From Buddleja alternifolia (taxonomy: Eukaryota; Streptophyta; Magnoliopsida; Lamiales; Scrophulariaceae), in assembly GCA_019426215.1 (NCBI GenBank), contig CM033401.1:11909134-11973133 (forward strand): 64,000 nt of DNA. Direction: 5' to 3'. Positions 13,060 through 24,877 of the stretch are shown in pieces. Numbering within the stretch: position 1 is the stretch's first letter; each line of letters starts with the position of its first letter. Under the pieces are notes generated by a model. It saw only the letters and a list, made by a program, of their open reading frames with translations. It was not told where the DNA came from and made no database searches. The position numbers were made by a program, and so were the translations under genes.

Positions 13060-13510
13060 TCGTGTTGTATGTGAAAAATGAATAAACCATCTTTATTGGT
13101 TAAATTTTCTATTTCAGCACTAAAACAAATGCTAAAACAGGTAAATAGGTGCTAAGATTCTATTTTTTTTTATCACCTTCCACTCTATTTCAACACTTAT
13201 TGAGGTGCTAAAAATCATTTTTAGCAGCCTAAATGGATGTGTAATGTATCGAAATGTTGTTTCTGAATTTGAAAAAGTGCCTAAAATAGCATTTCAGCAC
13301 TTGAAAAGAACATTGCTGCACCTGTTTAGCTGCAGAAACGCTGTTTTCAACACCTGTTTAGCTTCTAAACCGGTGCTAAAATGTTGTTTTCATCACCTTC
13401 CCAAGTGATGACAAGTTGTTTTCATCACATGTTCAAGTTGCTGAAACAACATTTCAGCACTTTTATAAGTGCTGAAAATCATTTTCAACAGCTAAACACG
13501 TGAATCTTCA
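13060..13510. repeat. Short-repeat block with TTCAGCACCTGTTTAGC motif
   Basis: A degenerate unit of about 35-45 bp (core TTTCAGCAC...TGCTGAAA and CACCTGTTTAGC) recurs in both directions. It looks like subterminal repeats of a second DNA-transposon family, different from the block at 11440-12110. No terminal inverted repeat was recognised. Confidence 0.4.
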
Positions 13511-13597
13511 ATTGCCTGTATAAAAATTCAAGGTATTAAATCTATTTAAGAGCTGGAAATTAACTACAAATCAAAACATAACCAAATGCACGAAAAT

Positions 13598-14590
13598 TTT
13601 TATTATTAAATTCTCACCTTAGACAAATATAACATACAAAATTAGAAACGAGTAATTGCAATCCAATTATTACTTTAACATAAGTCCCTTCTGTAATCAT
13701 GAAAATCACTACTTTTTTAACTTGGAAAAGCAATAAAGGCACAATTACATTGTGGAGTAATCCATCCTTTTCCTTTTGTATAGCGAGTATGCTTATAAAA
13801 CTGAATTATGTCCACCTCCTCGCCATCAAATTCTAGTTCTTACTTGTGTAAAAATGTGTTTTTAATTAGATAGAAATAATCTTTTCTTACTAATAAATGT
13901 ACATTACGCATAAAAATAAGAATAACTTACAAGCATGTTACATGTTACTACAAAAGACATAGAACCTTTGCTATGATTTGACTTCATCTTTAGCCAGTTC
14001 CCTTGCTTTTTGTGCATCTCTCCCACAGAATTTGCTTCATAACGGTTAGAGAACACATATAAACATTAGTTACCTAAGAAAAATGAAACTTGATTTGGGG
14101 TCATTGAAAAGTTTTATAATTAAACTCCCACACTTAGACAAATATAACATACATCATCAGAAACAAGTAACTACAATATAATCAGTACGTTAACATAAGT
14201 ACATTTTATAATTATCAACATCACGACTTTTTTAATTTGGAAATCCAGTAAGGGCATGATAACTTACAAGAAGAAGAAAATTCACATTGTGGAGTAATCC
14301 ATCATTTTCCTTCTGTGTAGCGAGTATGCTCATACAAGTGAATTTTGTCCACCTCCTCACCATCAAATTCTAGTTCTTGATTCTGTAAAATTGAGTTTTT
14401 AATTAGATAGAGATAATCTTTTCCGAATAATAAATGTACATTCCGCATGATGATAAGATTAACTTACAAGCATGTTACGGGTTACTACAAAATTTGCTTC
14501 ATAATGGTTACAAACACATATAAACATTAAAAATCTGTTGTTCACAAAAAAAATGAAACTTGATATTTGGGGTCATTGAAAAGGTTAGTG
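13598..14590. repeat. Tandem duplication, two units of about 530 bp
   Basis: The run from TTAGACAAATATAACATAC through TGTGGAGTAATCCATC, TCCACCTCCTC-CCATCAAATTCTAG, the GATAGA-ATAATCTTTTC stretch, ACAAGCATGTTAC and TTTGCTTCATAA-GGTTA appears twice, starting near 13610 and 14135. The copies differ by substitutions and small indels; one lacks an internal segment of about 70 bp. The unit contains one exon-like piece of the CACTA-related gene plus flanking intron-like sequence. Confidence 0.75.
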
Positions 14591-16045
14591 AACAACAATT
14601 CCCAATTTTCTTAACTTAAGCCTCCAGAAGATGGCCTATTTTGTAAAACATCTGCCACTGAAAAAAACTTTTTAAAGTGTTTGTTCTGTTGGGAAAAATT
14701 GCATAAAATCAAAAACGCAGCGGAAGAATAAGAGTTAAATTCCAGTGGCTCATCTCTATTTCTCGTATTTAAATTGGGTTTTACGAAATTAATTACCATT
14801 CTCGCGTATGTTGCAATCTGAACCAGCTTTGCAATCCTTTCTTGAATAGTAAATTCGTCGTTGTCTCTAAATTGCCACGCCGGAGTCAAAAACAAAAATC
14901 TCCTTCTTCTTCACCTTGATGGACGGCTAGAGTGAGAGAGAAAGAAAGGAGAGTTTGACTTGGAGAGAAAGTTTGTAAGTTAATTCTCTTGACCTAGTTA
15001 TTTTTCACTAAGTAATATATATATATATATACTACCATATGAAACAATAACCTAGGCACCAATAACCCCATATCCACTTGAGGGCTTTTTAAGCCCCTGG
15101 GCTTTGGTCCAACTTTGGTTATTTAATTATTAAATAATTAATATTATTTATCTAATAAATAAATTAATTAAATAATCAATTAAATTCATGTTAATATTAT
15201 AATTAAATTCCCATGAGGAATCAATTAATTCATTAACTTAATTAATTAATAAAATCATCTAATGATTAATTAATTAATCTCAATATCCAATACCGAAAAT
15301 TCTCTCAAGTCTTTTTCCCATGATTTTCTTTTTGCATTTCCTTTAAGCGCAACTCTTTAGGTTCGTCTCAAAAGGCAATTAGGAGGAAACCAAAAGGATG
15401 TGAGTAACACCTAGCCAGTCACGTGGCTCACATCGTATCCCAATTGAGAACGAATGAATTGGATCATTCCAAACCATATACGATGTGAATGTCGTACGTG
15501 TATAAACCTTTTATTCTTATATCCCAGTCAAGTGAGAGTCATGGTTTTAGTCAAACTCACATGACTTGACCATATGCTTAGCTCATAATGAGTCGAGGTC
15601 ATTTTATGCTTTGGCCAAAGACTTTTAACCTCACTCATTCATGACTGCATAGGATATTTAGCTCATTCACTTATGAGAGAATAAATTCTATTTTGCTAAT
15701 CAATTAACAATGCTACTTGCCCATCAAGTCGCATTTTGAGGTCGACCCCACCAAAGGGTGAATTGGATCTAACTACTCTAATGACAGACTTGATGTCACA
15801 AGTATATCTTCAACTCGATTCCTCAGGTCTAAGGTTCACGCGTACCTATCACAACTTATCAGTTTCATCATTGACTGTCAGTGAGTGAATACCCATGTGA
15901 TGAAACTGATGCGAGCCGTGTTCGAACATATTAGTCTGACTTATATGTCCATGACATAAGTTCCCACTATCATTCCTATAGTGTTCGACTGACACTCTCT
16001 CTGTCAAAACTTATATCATACAAGTCCATGTTCTGTATTGATATC

Positions 16046-17562
16046 TGATAAGTGCAATATTTATATATTTTATTACCTCTATCTTTAGCATTTTATTGTG
16101 ATTATATGGCCATTGGAACTGATTTTATCTCATTTTGTGATTTGGGCAAGATTTGAAGTGCAAAATACCAATTTCAATCAAAATGACAGATTTGGCGATG
16201 TTTCGGAAATACTGATATATCTGGAGATGCAGACATTAGTTTCTATTTAATTTTATCTAGTTGGAAAGCTAAGACAAAGGCCTATATTTCTTATGAAGAA
16301 GTCCAGACCCAGTTCGGAAGTTAAAGGGCTCGAAAGTGTTGAAAAATTTAATGAAGATTTCTGTTCTGGACTGGACTGGAATGCGCAGCTTTGGTGAAAA
16401 ATTCATAACTAGAGTTATGTGTCTTGGATTCAGTCAAGGCCCATTGGAAATGAAAGCTAACACATAAAGCTACAAATGTCTAGAAGGAGTCAAAGTCAGA
16501 TTCGATGAAATAGAGGCGACAAATCAGAATGTAAAGGGAAGAATATATTCTCCATGCTTTGATGTTAAAGAGAAGAATATATTCTCCATGCTTTGATGTT
16601 AAAGGGAAGAATATATTCTCCATGCTTTGATGTTAAAGGGAAGAATATATTCTCCATGTCTTGATAAAGAAAGAGAGAATATATTCTCTCTATGATTATG
16701 TCATCTTTTCATTGCCTATATATATGTCTTGCAAGAGTTGAAGTAGAACAACAAAAACAAGAAGAAAACAAAGAGAAGAGAGTTAGAAAAATAGTATTTT
16801 CAAGTTTTATGCTTACAATTATGAGTAGCTAAGTTTTTATTTCGATTCAAGAGAGTTCATTTTGATTCACATGTTGTGAGACACGGAGCTTCATCTATCT
16901 ATCTACGGTTTGAGTATCTTTTGTTTCTTATTCTTAATGTTCATGCTTGTTTAGATAATAATCTAAGGTGCACATTAGTTGATTATCTATTACAATCTAT
17001 TGCTAAAAAATCTTTATAATCCGTAATTGTTATGTTTGATTTGTGCATGTAGCAATTAGGTTTTCATGATTAGGATCCCAATTTTCGTTGATAACCTAAG
17101 GGAAACATTAGAGTAAATTAAATAGTTGGCGCTTGCTTAAACTATTGTTTATCCTTAGTCGCTTCTAATTCGTTATGCTATTATTAACATGATTAGGATT
17201 GCTTAATACCGAGTCAGTTGATAATAAGAATTTAACCGGGTGCTAGGCTTTGATTAATGATATACAGAAGTTAATAGGGATATAAATAGCTGGTTATTTA
17301 TGTTCTTGGTTAAGTAATCAAAGAATAGATAGTATTTTAGGTGTCTATGATCAACTTGAATTGAAGAACGAACTATCCTTGAATCGATGTTTTACATTTA
17401 TTGAACTTCCTATTTAATTCCTGTCATTATTAATTCATCAAACAAACCTCCCCATTGAATATTATTTTGATCAACCAATCTCTAGGGTTCGACCTGGACT
17501 TACGAGTACTACAAATTCTTGTGAGAACAGTAATTATATTTTGGGGCATTCGACACGTACCA
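16046..17562 (+). repeat. Athila 5' LTR
   Basis: Starts TGATAAGTGCAATATT and ends CGACACGTACCA. It contains four tandem copies of a 34-bp unit (about 16529-16662). It is near-identical to the 3' LTR with a small number of substitutions, which suggests a fairly recent insertion. Confidence 0.93.
16529..16662 (+). repeat. 34-bp tandem repeat inside the Athila LTR (four units)
   Basis: The unit contains GGGAAGAATATATTCTCCAT; AGAATATATTCT is a perfect palindrome. The same array occurs in the 3' LTR at about 23847-23980. A further AGAGAATATATTCTCTC palindrome follows, so the LTR offers five palindromic sites in a row. Confidence 0.9.
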
Positions 17563-17567
17563 AATTT

Positions 17568-17585
17568 TGGCGCCGTTGCCGGGGA
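17568..17585 (+). promoter_or_regulatory. Primer binding site (tRNA-Asp type)
   Basis: TGGCGCCGTTGCCGGGGA starts five bases after the 5' LTR end and is complementary to the 3' end of plant tRNA-Asp, a known primer for Athila/Tat elements. Confidence 0.88.
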
Positions 17586-17932
17586 TCGGTTTTTGATCAA
17601 AATCTTATTTTATTCTAATTATTATTGTAATATATATAGGCTGTTAGATTTATATATTTCTTAGTTTTAAGTTTTATTGACTAGTTTGTGCATTGAAAAA
17701 AAAAAAAACAGTGTTTTTCGAATTTGGCCACGAACTCTATATCAATCTTGAAGGAAACATCGTTTTAAAAACAACTCAGAATACTTTAGTATGCTGAGCA
17801 CCACCCTCACGGGCCCAAATTCCATCGTTTACTAGTTGTTTTTTGCTTTTTTGTGTTTTCAGTTGGTTTTTAAGTTTTATTTTTATTTGTTTTCGATATT
17901 TCTATACTTTAGCTTATTAGTTTTTGTGTTTT

Positions 17933-20035
17933 ATGACCTCTAAGAGCCAGGAAATTGATCCAGAGATTGAAAGAACGTTCCACAGATTAAGAAGAGAGGC
18001 CAAACGGGCAATTGAAGAGCAAAACTCAATACCTAAAGAGTCAATCCCTTCTCCAAAGGGAAGCACCGAATCTCTGCACCTGTTTTCAAGTGATTCAGAC
18101 GAAGAGGAAGTCATGGCAGCCAACAATAGGACTCTAAAGGAGTTGGCTGCTCCAAATTTTAATCAACAACCTTTATGCATTGAATACGCTAATTTAGATG
18201 TTGCTTTCGAATTGAAATCTGGATTGATTCACTTATTACCTAAATTTCGTGGTCTTGCAGGAGAGGATCCAAATAAACATCTGAAGGAGTTCCATGTTGT
18301 TTGTTCAAGCATGAGACCAACTGGAGTGTCCGAAGAGCAGATTAAATTGAGAGCTTTTCCATTCTCCTTAGCTGATGATGCAAAGGATTGGCTCTATTAT
18401 TTACCGTCGGGGACGATAACAACATGGAATGAAGTGAAGAGGCTGTTTTGGAAAAGTACTTCCCAGCTTCAAGGGCTGCCAACATAAGGAAAGAAATTTG
18501 TGGCATAAGGCAGTACAATGAAGAGTCATTATACGAATACTGGGAACGTTTTAAGAAGTTGTGTGCAAGCTGCCCCCACCACCAAATAAGTGAGCAATTG
18601 CTAATTCAATATTTTTATGAAGGCTTACTATATATGGACAAGAACATGATTGATGCAGTGAGTGGAGGAGCGTTAGTAGATAAAACCCCCACAGCTGCCA
18701 GAAATTTGATTTCCAATATGGCGGCAAATTCACAGCAATTTGGCATGAGGTTGGACCACACACCTAAAGCAGTTAATGAGGTAAGTACATCTAACCTTGA
18801 GCATCAAATTTCTGAGTTAACGTCATTAGTTCGTCAGATGGCGGTAGGAAATATGCAAGTAGCGAAGGTATGTGGTATTTGTTCAGTTACAGGACACCAC
18901 ACTGATGCGTGTCCTACATTGCAAGAAGAAACGAACCAGCAAGCCAATGCCATTGGAGGATTCCCAGGTCAGCAACAAAGAAAGTACGATCCTTATTCCA
19001 ATTCATACAATCCAGGCTGGCGAGATCGCCCCAATCTCAGTTATGGAAATCAAGTTGGGCAAAATCGTTATCAAAATTCTTTCCAGCCTCGACAGCAACA
19101 TCAAATGAATCAATCTTTGAATTCAGGTATGGCTTTAGATGAAATTGTTAAAGCTCTCGCTAACAATACCCAACAATTTCAACAGGAAACAAGAAACAGC
19201 ATCCAAAATTTAGAGAAACAGATAAGTCAGTTAGCAACTTTGATGAGCAAGATGGAAGCTCAAGGTTCGGGCAAATTACCCTCCCAAACAATCATAAATC
19301 CTAGAGAGAATGCCAGTGTAGTAACTTTGCGGAGTGGAAAAGAAATTCAGAGCCCAACTCAAAGTGTGCCGGAAGAAGAAAAACCCACAGAAGCTAAAAT
19401 TAGTCTCGAAGCTCCTAAGGTAAGTTTTCCTTCAAACATGCATAATTCCACTAACACTGTTCCTGTTTCCATCCCCTTTCCGAGCAGGTTAAGTAAATCC
19501 AAGAAACAAAATGAAGAGAAGGAGATATTGGAGACATTCAGGAAGGTAGCAGTAAACATTCCACTGCTTGATGCTATTAGTCAGATTCCAAGATATGCAA
19601 AATTCCTTAAGGAACTATGCACCACGAAGAGGAAGATACGAGGAGACGAGAAGATTAAGGTGGATGAAAATGTGTCTGCAATAATCCAGCGAAAACTGCC
19701 GCCTAAGTATAAGGATCCGGGTACGTTTACTATCCCTCGTGTGATTGGTAATAATAGATTTGAACGTGCCATGTTAGATTTAGGTGCATCAATTAACGTC
19801 ATGCCTCATTCAATTTATGCATCTCTTAATTTGGGTCCCTTGAAACAAACTGGTGTTATTATACAATTGGTGGATCGATCTAATGCATATCCCGAGGGGG
19901 TGCTTGAGGATGTGTTAGTGCAGGTGAATGAATTAATCTTTCCAGCTGATTTTTACGTTCTGAATATGGAAGATAATGGATCCCCAAATCCAGCACCGAT
20001 CCTCCTAGGACGCCCCTTCCTCAAAACAACAAAAA
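17933..20035 (+). pseudogene. Athila gag and protease, one frameshift
   Basis: Gag starts at the ATG reading MTSKSQEIDPEIERTF. The conserved retrotransposon gag domain lies downstream (LKELAAPNF, LLPKFRGLAGEDPNKHL, AFPFSLADDAKDWLYYLPSG). A single-base loss in a T run near 18448 shifts the frame; the true reading continues from there as EKYFPASRAANIRKEI. Further along are a zinc knuckle (CGICSVTGHHTDACP), a Gln/Asn-rich linker, and the aspartic protease with MLDLGASINVMP, the form seen in plant Gypsy elements, ending ILLGRPFLKT. At about 20025 the sequence jumps into LTR-derived DNA through a shared AACAACAAAAAC stretch, so the last residues up to 20064 are not pol. Confidence 0.88.
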
Positions 20036-20847
20036 CAAGAAGAAAACAAAGAGAAGAGAGTTAGAAAAATAGTATTTTCAAGTTTTATGCTTACAATTAT
20101 GAGTAGCTAAGTTTTTATTTCGATTCAAGGGAGTTCATTTTGATTCACATGTTGTGAGACACGGAGCTTCATCTATCTATCTACGGTTTGATTATCTTTT
20201 GTTTCTTATTCTTAATGTTCATGCTTGTTTAGATAATAATCTAAGGTGCACATTAGTTGATTATCTATTACAATCTATTGCTAACAAATCTTTATAATCC
20301 GTAATTGTTATGTTTGATTTGTGCATGTAGCAATTAGGTTTTCATGATTAGGATCCCAATTTTCGTTGATAACCTAAGGGAAACATTAGAGTAAATTAAA
20401 TAGTTGGCGCTTGCTTAAACTATTGTTTATCCTTAGTCGCTTCTAATTCGTTATGCTATTATTAACATGATTAGGATTGCTTAATACCGAGTCAGTTGAT
20501 AATAAGAATTTAACCGGGTGCTAGGCTTTGGTTAATGATATACGGAAGTTAATAGGGATATAAATAGCTGGTTATTTATGTTCTTGGCTAAGTAATCAAA
20601 GAATAGATAGTATTTTAGGTGTCTATGATCAACTTGAATTGAAGAACGAACTATCCTTGAATCGATGTTTTACATTTATTGAACTTCCTATTTAATTCCT
20701 GTCATTATTAATTCATCAAACAAACCTCCCCATTGAATATTATTTTGATCAACCAATCTCTAGGGTTCGACCTGGACTTACGAGTACTACAAATTCTTGT
20801 GAGAACAGTAATTATATTTTGGTGCATTCGACACGTACCAAATTTTG
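20025..20847 (+). repeat. Internal LTR fragment within the Athila element
   Basis: This matches the LTR from about its position 703 to its 3' end, plus the first seven bases beyond (AATTTTG), i.e. the LTR/primer-site junction. At several variable positions it agrees with the 3' LTR rather than the 5' LTR (for example TTGGCTAAG and TTTTGGTGCATTC). At one it agrees with the 5' LTR (GAGAAGAGAGTTAG). It is joined to protease at the left and to an inverted pol piece at the right. Confidence 0.92.
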
Positions 20848-21368
20848 TCAAACATGGAAGGACTAATTCCCTTGATGTCTGCTATAGTCCATCCAATTGC
20901 TGTCTTATGATCTCGAAACATCCTAACGAGTCTTTCCTCTTGCATCGTAGTCAGATTCTTTGCAATTATTACTGGCAAGGTCTCGGATTCCCCTAAGTAC
21001 ACATACTTCAAATGCTCGGGTAAGGGCTTAAGTTCTAAACTCGGTGCCTGCAACACAGATGGCAACAATTTTGTGTGATTAAATGATAACTCAATTTTTG
21101 ACACATTATACCTGCTAGGGGCTGGTGGTAAGGACTGCAAAGCCATAATCATCTCTTCAACTTCATCACTAAAATTCAGATGTTCCCCGAATTGCCATAA
21201 ACCATGACTGAGTACTACTTCCAATGCATCCACTTGATTTTTCTCAAAAACCTCCTGGGCTAACACATCAATAATATCAATAGAATAAACTGAATTCACA
21301 TCAGGGGGATACCTCATGGATTCGAATATTATAAATTTGACAATCTGCCCATCGAACTCCATTGATAA
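20848..21368 (-). pseudogene. Inverted protease-RT linker piece of Athila pol
   Basis: On the minus strand this reads [12 protein letters not shown], then LPPAPSRYNVSKIELSF, LKYVYLGESETLPVI, and RDHKTAIGWTIADIKGISPS. This is the stretch that normally joins protease to reverse transcriptase in plant Gypsy pol. It is exactly the sequence that should follow GRPFLKT at 20025 but is placed downstream and inverted. The reverse transcriptase that should come next is absent. Confidence 0.88.
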
Positions 21369-22149
21369 AGCTGTTGTAGGTTTTCTCAAGTCTAACATTT
21401 TTAGTAGGTTTGGCATACCAAAAGCGTTGATAAGTGATCAGGGGTCCCATTTTTGTAACCGAGCTGTGGACACTTTGCTAAAAAAATATGGGGTGTTTCA
21501 TAAGACATCCACACCTTATCACCCTCAGACAAATGGGCAAACCGAGGTGTCCAATCGAGAAGTCAAGTCCATCTTGGAAAAACATGTAAATCCTAATCGA
21601 AAAGATCGGAGTCTCCGACTTGAAGACGCATTATGGGCGTACCAGACAGCCTATAAAACACCTATTGGGATGTCTCCATATAGGTTAGTCTTTGGTAAAT
21701 CGTGTCATCTTCCGGTGGAATTGGAACACAAAGCGTTTTGGGCTGTAAAGAGTTGCAATTTAGATAGAGATCAAGCTGGTATACATAGGAAGTTACAACT
21801 ACAAGATTTAGAGGAGATTGGCCTTGATGCTTATGAGAATTCCCGAATTTACAAGGAGAAGACCAAGTGGTTTCATGACAAGATGATCTCTAGGAAAGAA
21901 TTTGTGATTGGACAAAAAGTGTTGCTTTACAACTCAAGACTCAAATTAATGCCTGGTAAGTTACGTTCTCGTTGGGTTGGACCTTTTGTTGTGATTAATG
22001 TATTTTCTTATGGTGCAGTAGAGATTCAAAGCTTAGAAACTAACAAGTTGTTCAAGGTAAATGGACATAGACTTAAACCTTTCTATGAAGGTTTCCAAGA
22101 GCATACAATTGAAGAAGTTTCATTGATCAATCCAACTTACTTGGATTAA
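21369..22149 (+). pseudogene. Athila integrase, C-terminal part
   Basis: The sense frame reads [24 protein letters not shown], with the second catalytic Asp in [22 protein letters not shown] follows with the catalytic Glu, then [20 protein letters not shown] and a C-terminal region ending at the stop at 22147. The zinc-binding front and the first catalytic Asp are missing, so it cannot be active. The first about 17 codons of the longer open frame come from antisense reading of the inverted linker. Confidence 0.92.
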
Positions 22150-23362
22150 AAGGCTGCAAAGTCGAGCCAACGACTTTAAAAAAAGGCGCTGCTTGGGAGG
22201 CAACCCAAGGGTAGCTGAACGACCACCATCAGATTTGCTTTCTTTTTCCCTATCTCTTTTAATCTCGTTTGTTCATTTTTTTTTTATTTATTTTCATTCT
22301 GTGTTGCATTGAGGACAATGCAGATTTTAAGTGTGGGGGGAAATGGTTAGTTATTTGTTTTATGAGTTTAAAAAAAAAAAAAAATTCTTTATTGTGCAGC
22401 CAAGTAAGGTAGTGAAAAATTATTTTCCTTCATCAGTGGTTGATTGAAAAATAAACTAGATTCAATAGAGAAGTTAAGTAGTGTTTAAATTGTTATGATT
22501 GTTGAAGTACAGGCTTTTAGAGAAATTCGTGTGAATTCGTAATTTAGCATAACTTTGTATGTGACTTTTGACTTGCTGAAATCCCTTCAAATTCCTCAAG
22601 GTTAATCTGGTTGATAGTGACTTAAAATAATAATGGATGAAATTCCTCGGTGTAAAGCTTGAGGCGTAAATTGCATAATGTTGAAGATATAGTATAGCGC
22701 CTGGGATTATCTACACTGAAGGGATTAAGCCTGAGGAGTTTTCAAGCTTGGTAACCTAAGACTATCTAGTCTGGGATCTATCGGCCCAAACCTGCTACTG
22801 TGTTGGAAATCAAATAGGGCTATTCAAAGTATGTCCAGAATGAAATGATCCGCTTGTTGAGTAACTGGGTGCATTCATGAGTAATGTTTGTATTCGCGTC
22901 AAAAGGCAAATGTGTGCTTAATAATAAAATATTGCTCGTTTTAATTTATTATTTATGATAGAGGAAATATAAAGGGATGATGTTAAGTTAGATGTTGCAT
23001 TAATAGTATAGCGGTTACGAAATTAAGTGAATTCTTGAGAAGTTTGTGTGAATGCAAGAGTAATGGTGGAGACATGATAGACCTTTCTATTGAATTTTGT
23101 TACGAATTGATGTTTGGAATGAAAATTTCATGAACTTGCTTGTTTGTACATTGAGAGATTGATTTTGTGGGTATATTTTCTGCAAACCCTCACGAGACTA
23201 AACTCGTCCACTAGGGGTAACCTAGGGGTTTAAAGGCTTGTTGCATATGTTAAATGCAACCGTGTTACCTACGAAAGTGGTTGACTTTAGTTTTAGTTGT
23301 TTTTTTTCTAGTTTATCTTTATCTTTGCCCGAGGACGTGCAAGAGCTAAGTGTGGGAGAATT
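22150..23362 (+). other. Athila 3' non-coding region with conserved hairpin
   Basis: Right after the stop lie AAGTCGAGCCAACGACTT (short stem) and GCTTGGGAGGCAACCCAAGG (stem TTGGG/CCCAA, 22191-22210). CATTGAGGACAATG and a G-rich AAGTGTGGGGGG follow near 22310-22340. These motifs recur after pol in related plant Gypsy elements. No env-like frame is seen in the rest. The purine tract at 23348-23362 primes plus-strand synthesis. Confidence 0.75.
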
Positions 23363-24877
23363 TGATAAGTGCAATATTTATATATTTTATTACCTCTATC
23401 TTTAGCATTTTATTGTGATTATATGGCCATTGGAACTGATTTTATCTCATTTTGTGATTTGGGCAAGATTTGAAGTGCAAAATATCAATTTCAATCAAAA
23501 TGACAGATTTGGCGATGTTTCGGAAATACTGATATATCTGGAGATGCAGACATTAGTTTCTATTTAATTTTATCTAGTTGGAAAGCTAAGACAAAGGCCT
23601 ATATTTCTTATGAAGAAGTCTAGACCCAGTTCGGAAGTTAAAGGGCTCGAAAGTGTTGAAGAATTTAATGAAGATTTCTGTTCTGGACTGGACTGGAATG
23701 CGCAGCTTTGGTGAAAACTTCATAACTAGAGTTATGTGTCTTAGATTCAGTCAAGGCCAGCTGGAAATGAAAGCTAACACATAAAGCTACAAATGTCTAG
23801 AAGGAGTCAAAGTCAGATTCGATGAAGTAGAGGCGACAAATCAGAATGTAAAGGGAAGAATATATTCTCCATGCTTTGATGTTAAAGAGAAGAATATATT
23901 CTCCATGCTTTGATGTTAAAGGGAAGAATATATTCTCCATGCTTTGATGTTAAAGGGAAGAATATATTCTCCATGTCTTGATAAAGAAAGAGAGAATATA
24001 TTCTCTCTATGATTATGCCATCTTTTCATTGCCTATATATATGTCTTGCAAGAGTTGAAGTAGAACAACAAAAACAAGAAGAAAACAAAGAGAAGAGTTA
24101 GAAAAATAGTATTTTCAAGTTTTATGCTTAGAATTATGAGTAGCTAAGTTTTTATTTCAATTCAAGAGAGTTCATTTTGATTCACATGTTGTGAGACACG
24201 GAGCTTCATCTATCTATCTACGGTTTGATTATCTTTTGTTTCTTATTCTTAATGTTCATGCTTGTTTAGATAATAATCTAAGGTGCACATTAGTTGATTA
24301 TCTATTACAATCTATTGCTAACAAATCTTTATAATCTGTAATTGTTATGTTTGATTTGTGCATGTAGCAATTAGGTTTTCATGATTAGGATCCCAATTTT
24401 CGTTGATAACCTAAGGGAAACATTAGAGTAAATTAAATAGTTGGCGCTTGCTTAAACTATTGTTTATCCTTAGTCGCTTCTAATTCATTATGCTATTATT
24501 AACATGATTAGGATTGCTTAATACCGAGTCAGTTGATAATAAGAATTTAACCGGGTGCTAGGCTTTAGTTAATGATATACGGAAGTTAATAGGGATATAA
24601 ATAGCTGGTTATTTATGTTCTTGGCTAAGTAATCAAAGAATAGATAGTATTTTAGGTGTCTATGATCAACTTGAATTGAAGAACGAACTATCCTTGAATC
24701 GATGTTTTACATTTATTGAACTTCCTATTTAATTCCTGTCATTATTAATTCATCAAACAAACCTCCCCATTGAATATTATTTTGATCAACCAATCTCTAG
24801 GGTTCGACCTGGACTTACGAGTACTACAAATTCTTGTGAGAACAGTAATTATATTTTGGTGCATTCGACACGTACCA
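23363..24877 (+). repeat. Athila 3' LTR
   Basis: Matches the 5' LTR along its full length, begins TGATAAGTG and ends CGTACCA. Preceded by the purine tract and followed by the target duplication ATATC. Confidence 0.93.

Larger units (their letters stand above)
12620..14681 (-). pseudogene. CACTA second-gene-like remnant, 3' part (antisense)
   Basis: Read on the minus strand, pieces resemble the En/Spm 'plant transposase' second protein, thought to bind subterminal repeats. Near 12760-12620 the frame reads SLYVVGLGYGPKP and then a Glu/Lys-rich heptad-like end (LEEKEMEFNELREK), matching the usual C-terminal coiled coil. Two earlier copies of an exon-like segment (ELEFDGEEV, then KGWITPQC or its damaged form) lie at 13740-13850 and 14280-14390. 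Stops and length changes break the frame. The remainder continues beyond the nested insertion at 25150-26160. Confidence 0.45.

Noticed and set aside
14611..14895. Minus-strand 94-codon frame
   Set aside because: It crosses the edge of the Copia solo LTR; most of it is LTR end sequence, not a gene.
21316..21368. N-terminal extension of the Athila integrase frame
   Set aside because: These codons are antisense reading of the inverted protease-RT linker, which has its own clear minus-strand homology.
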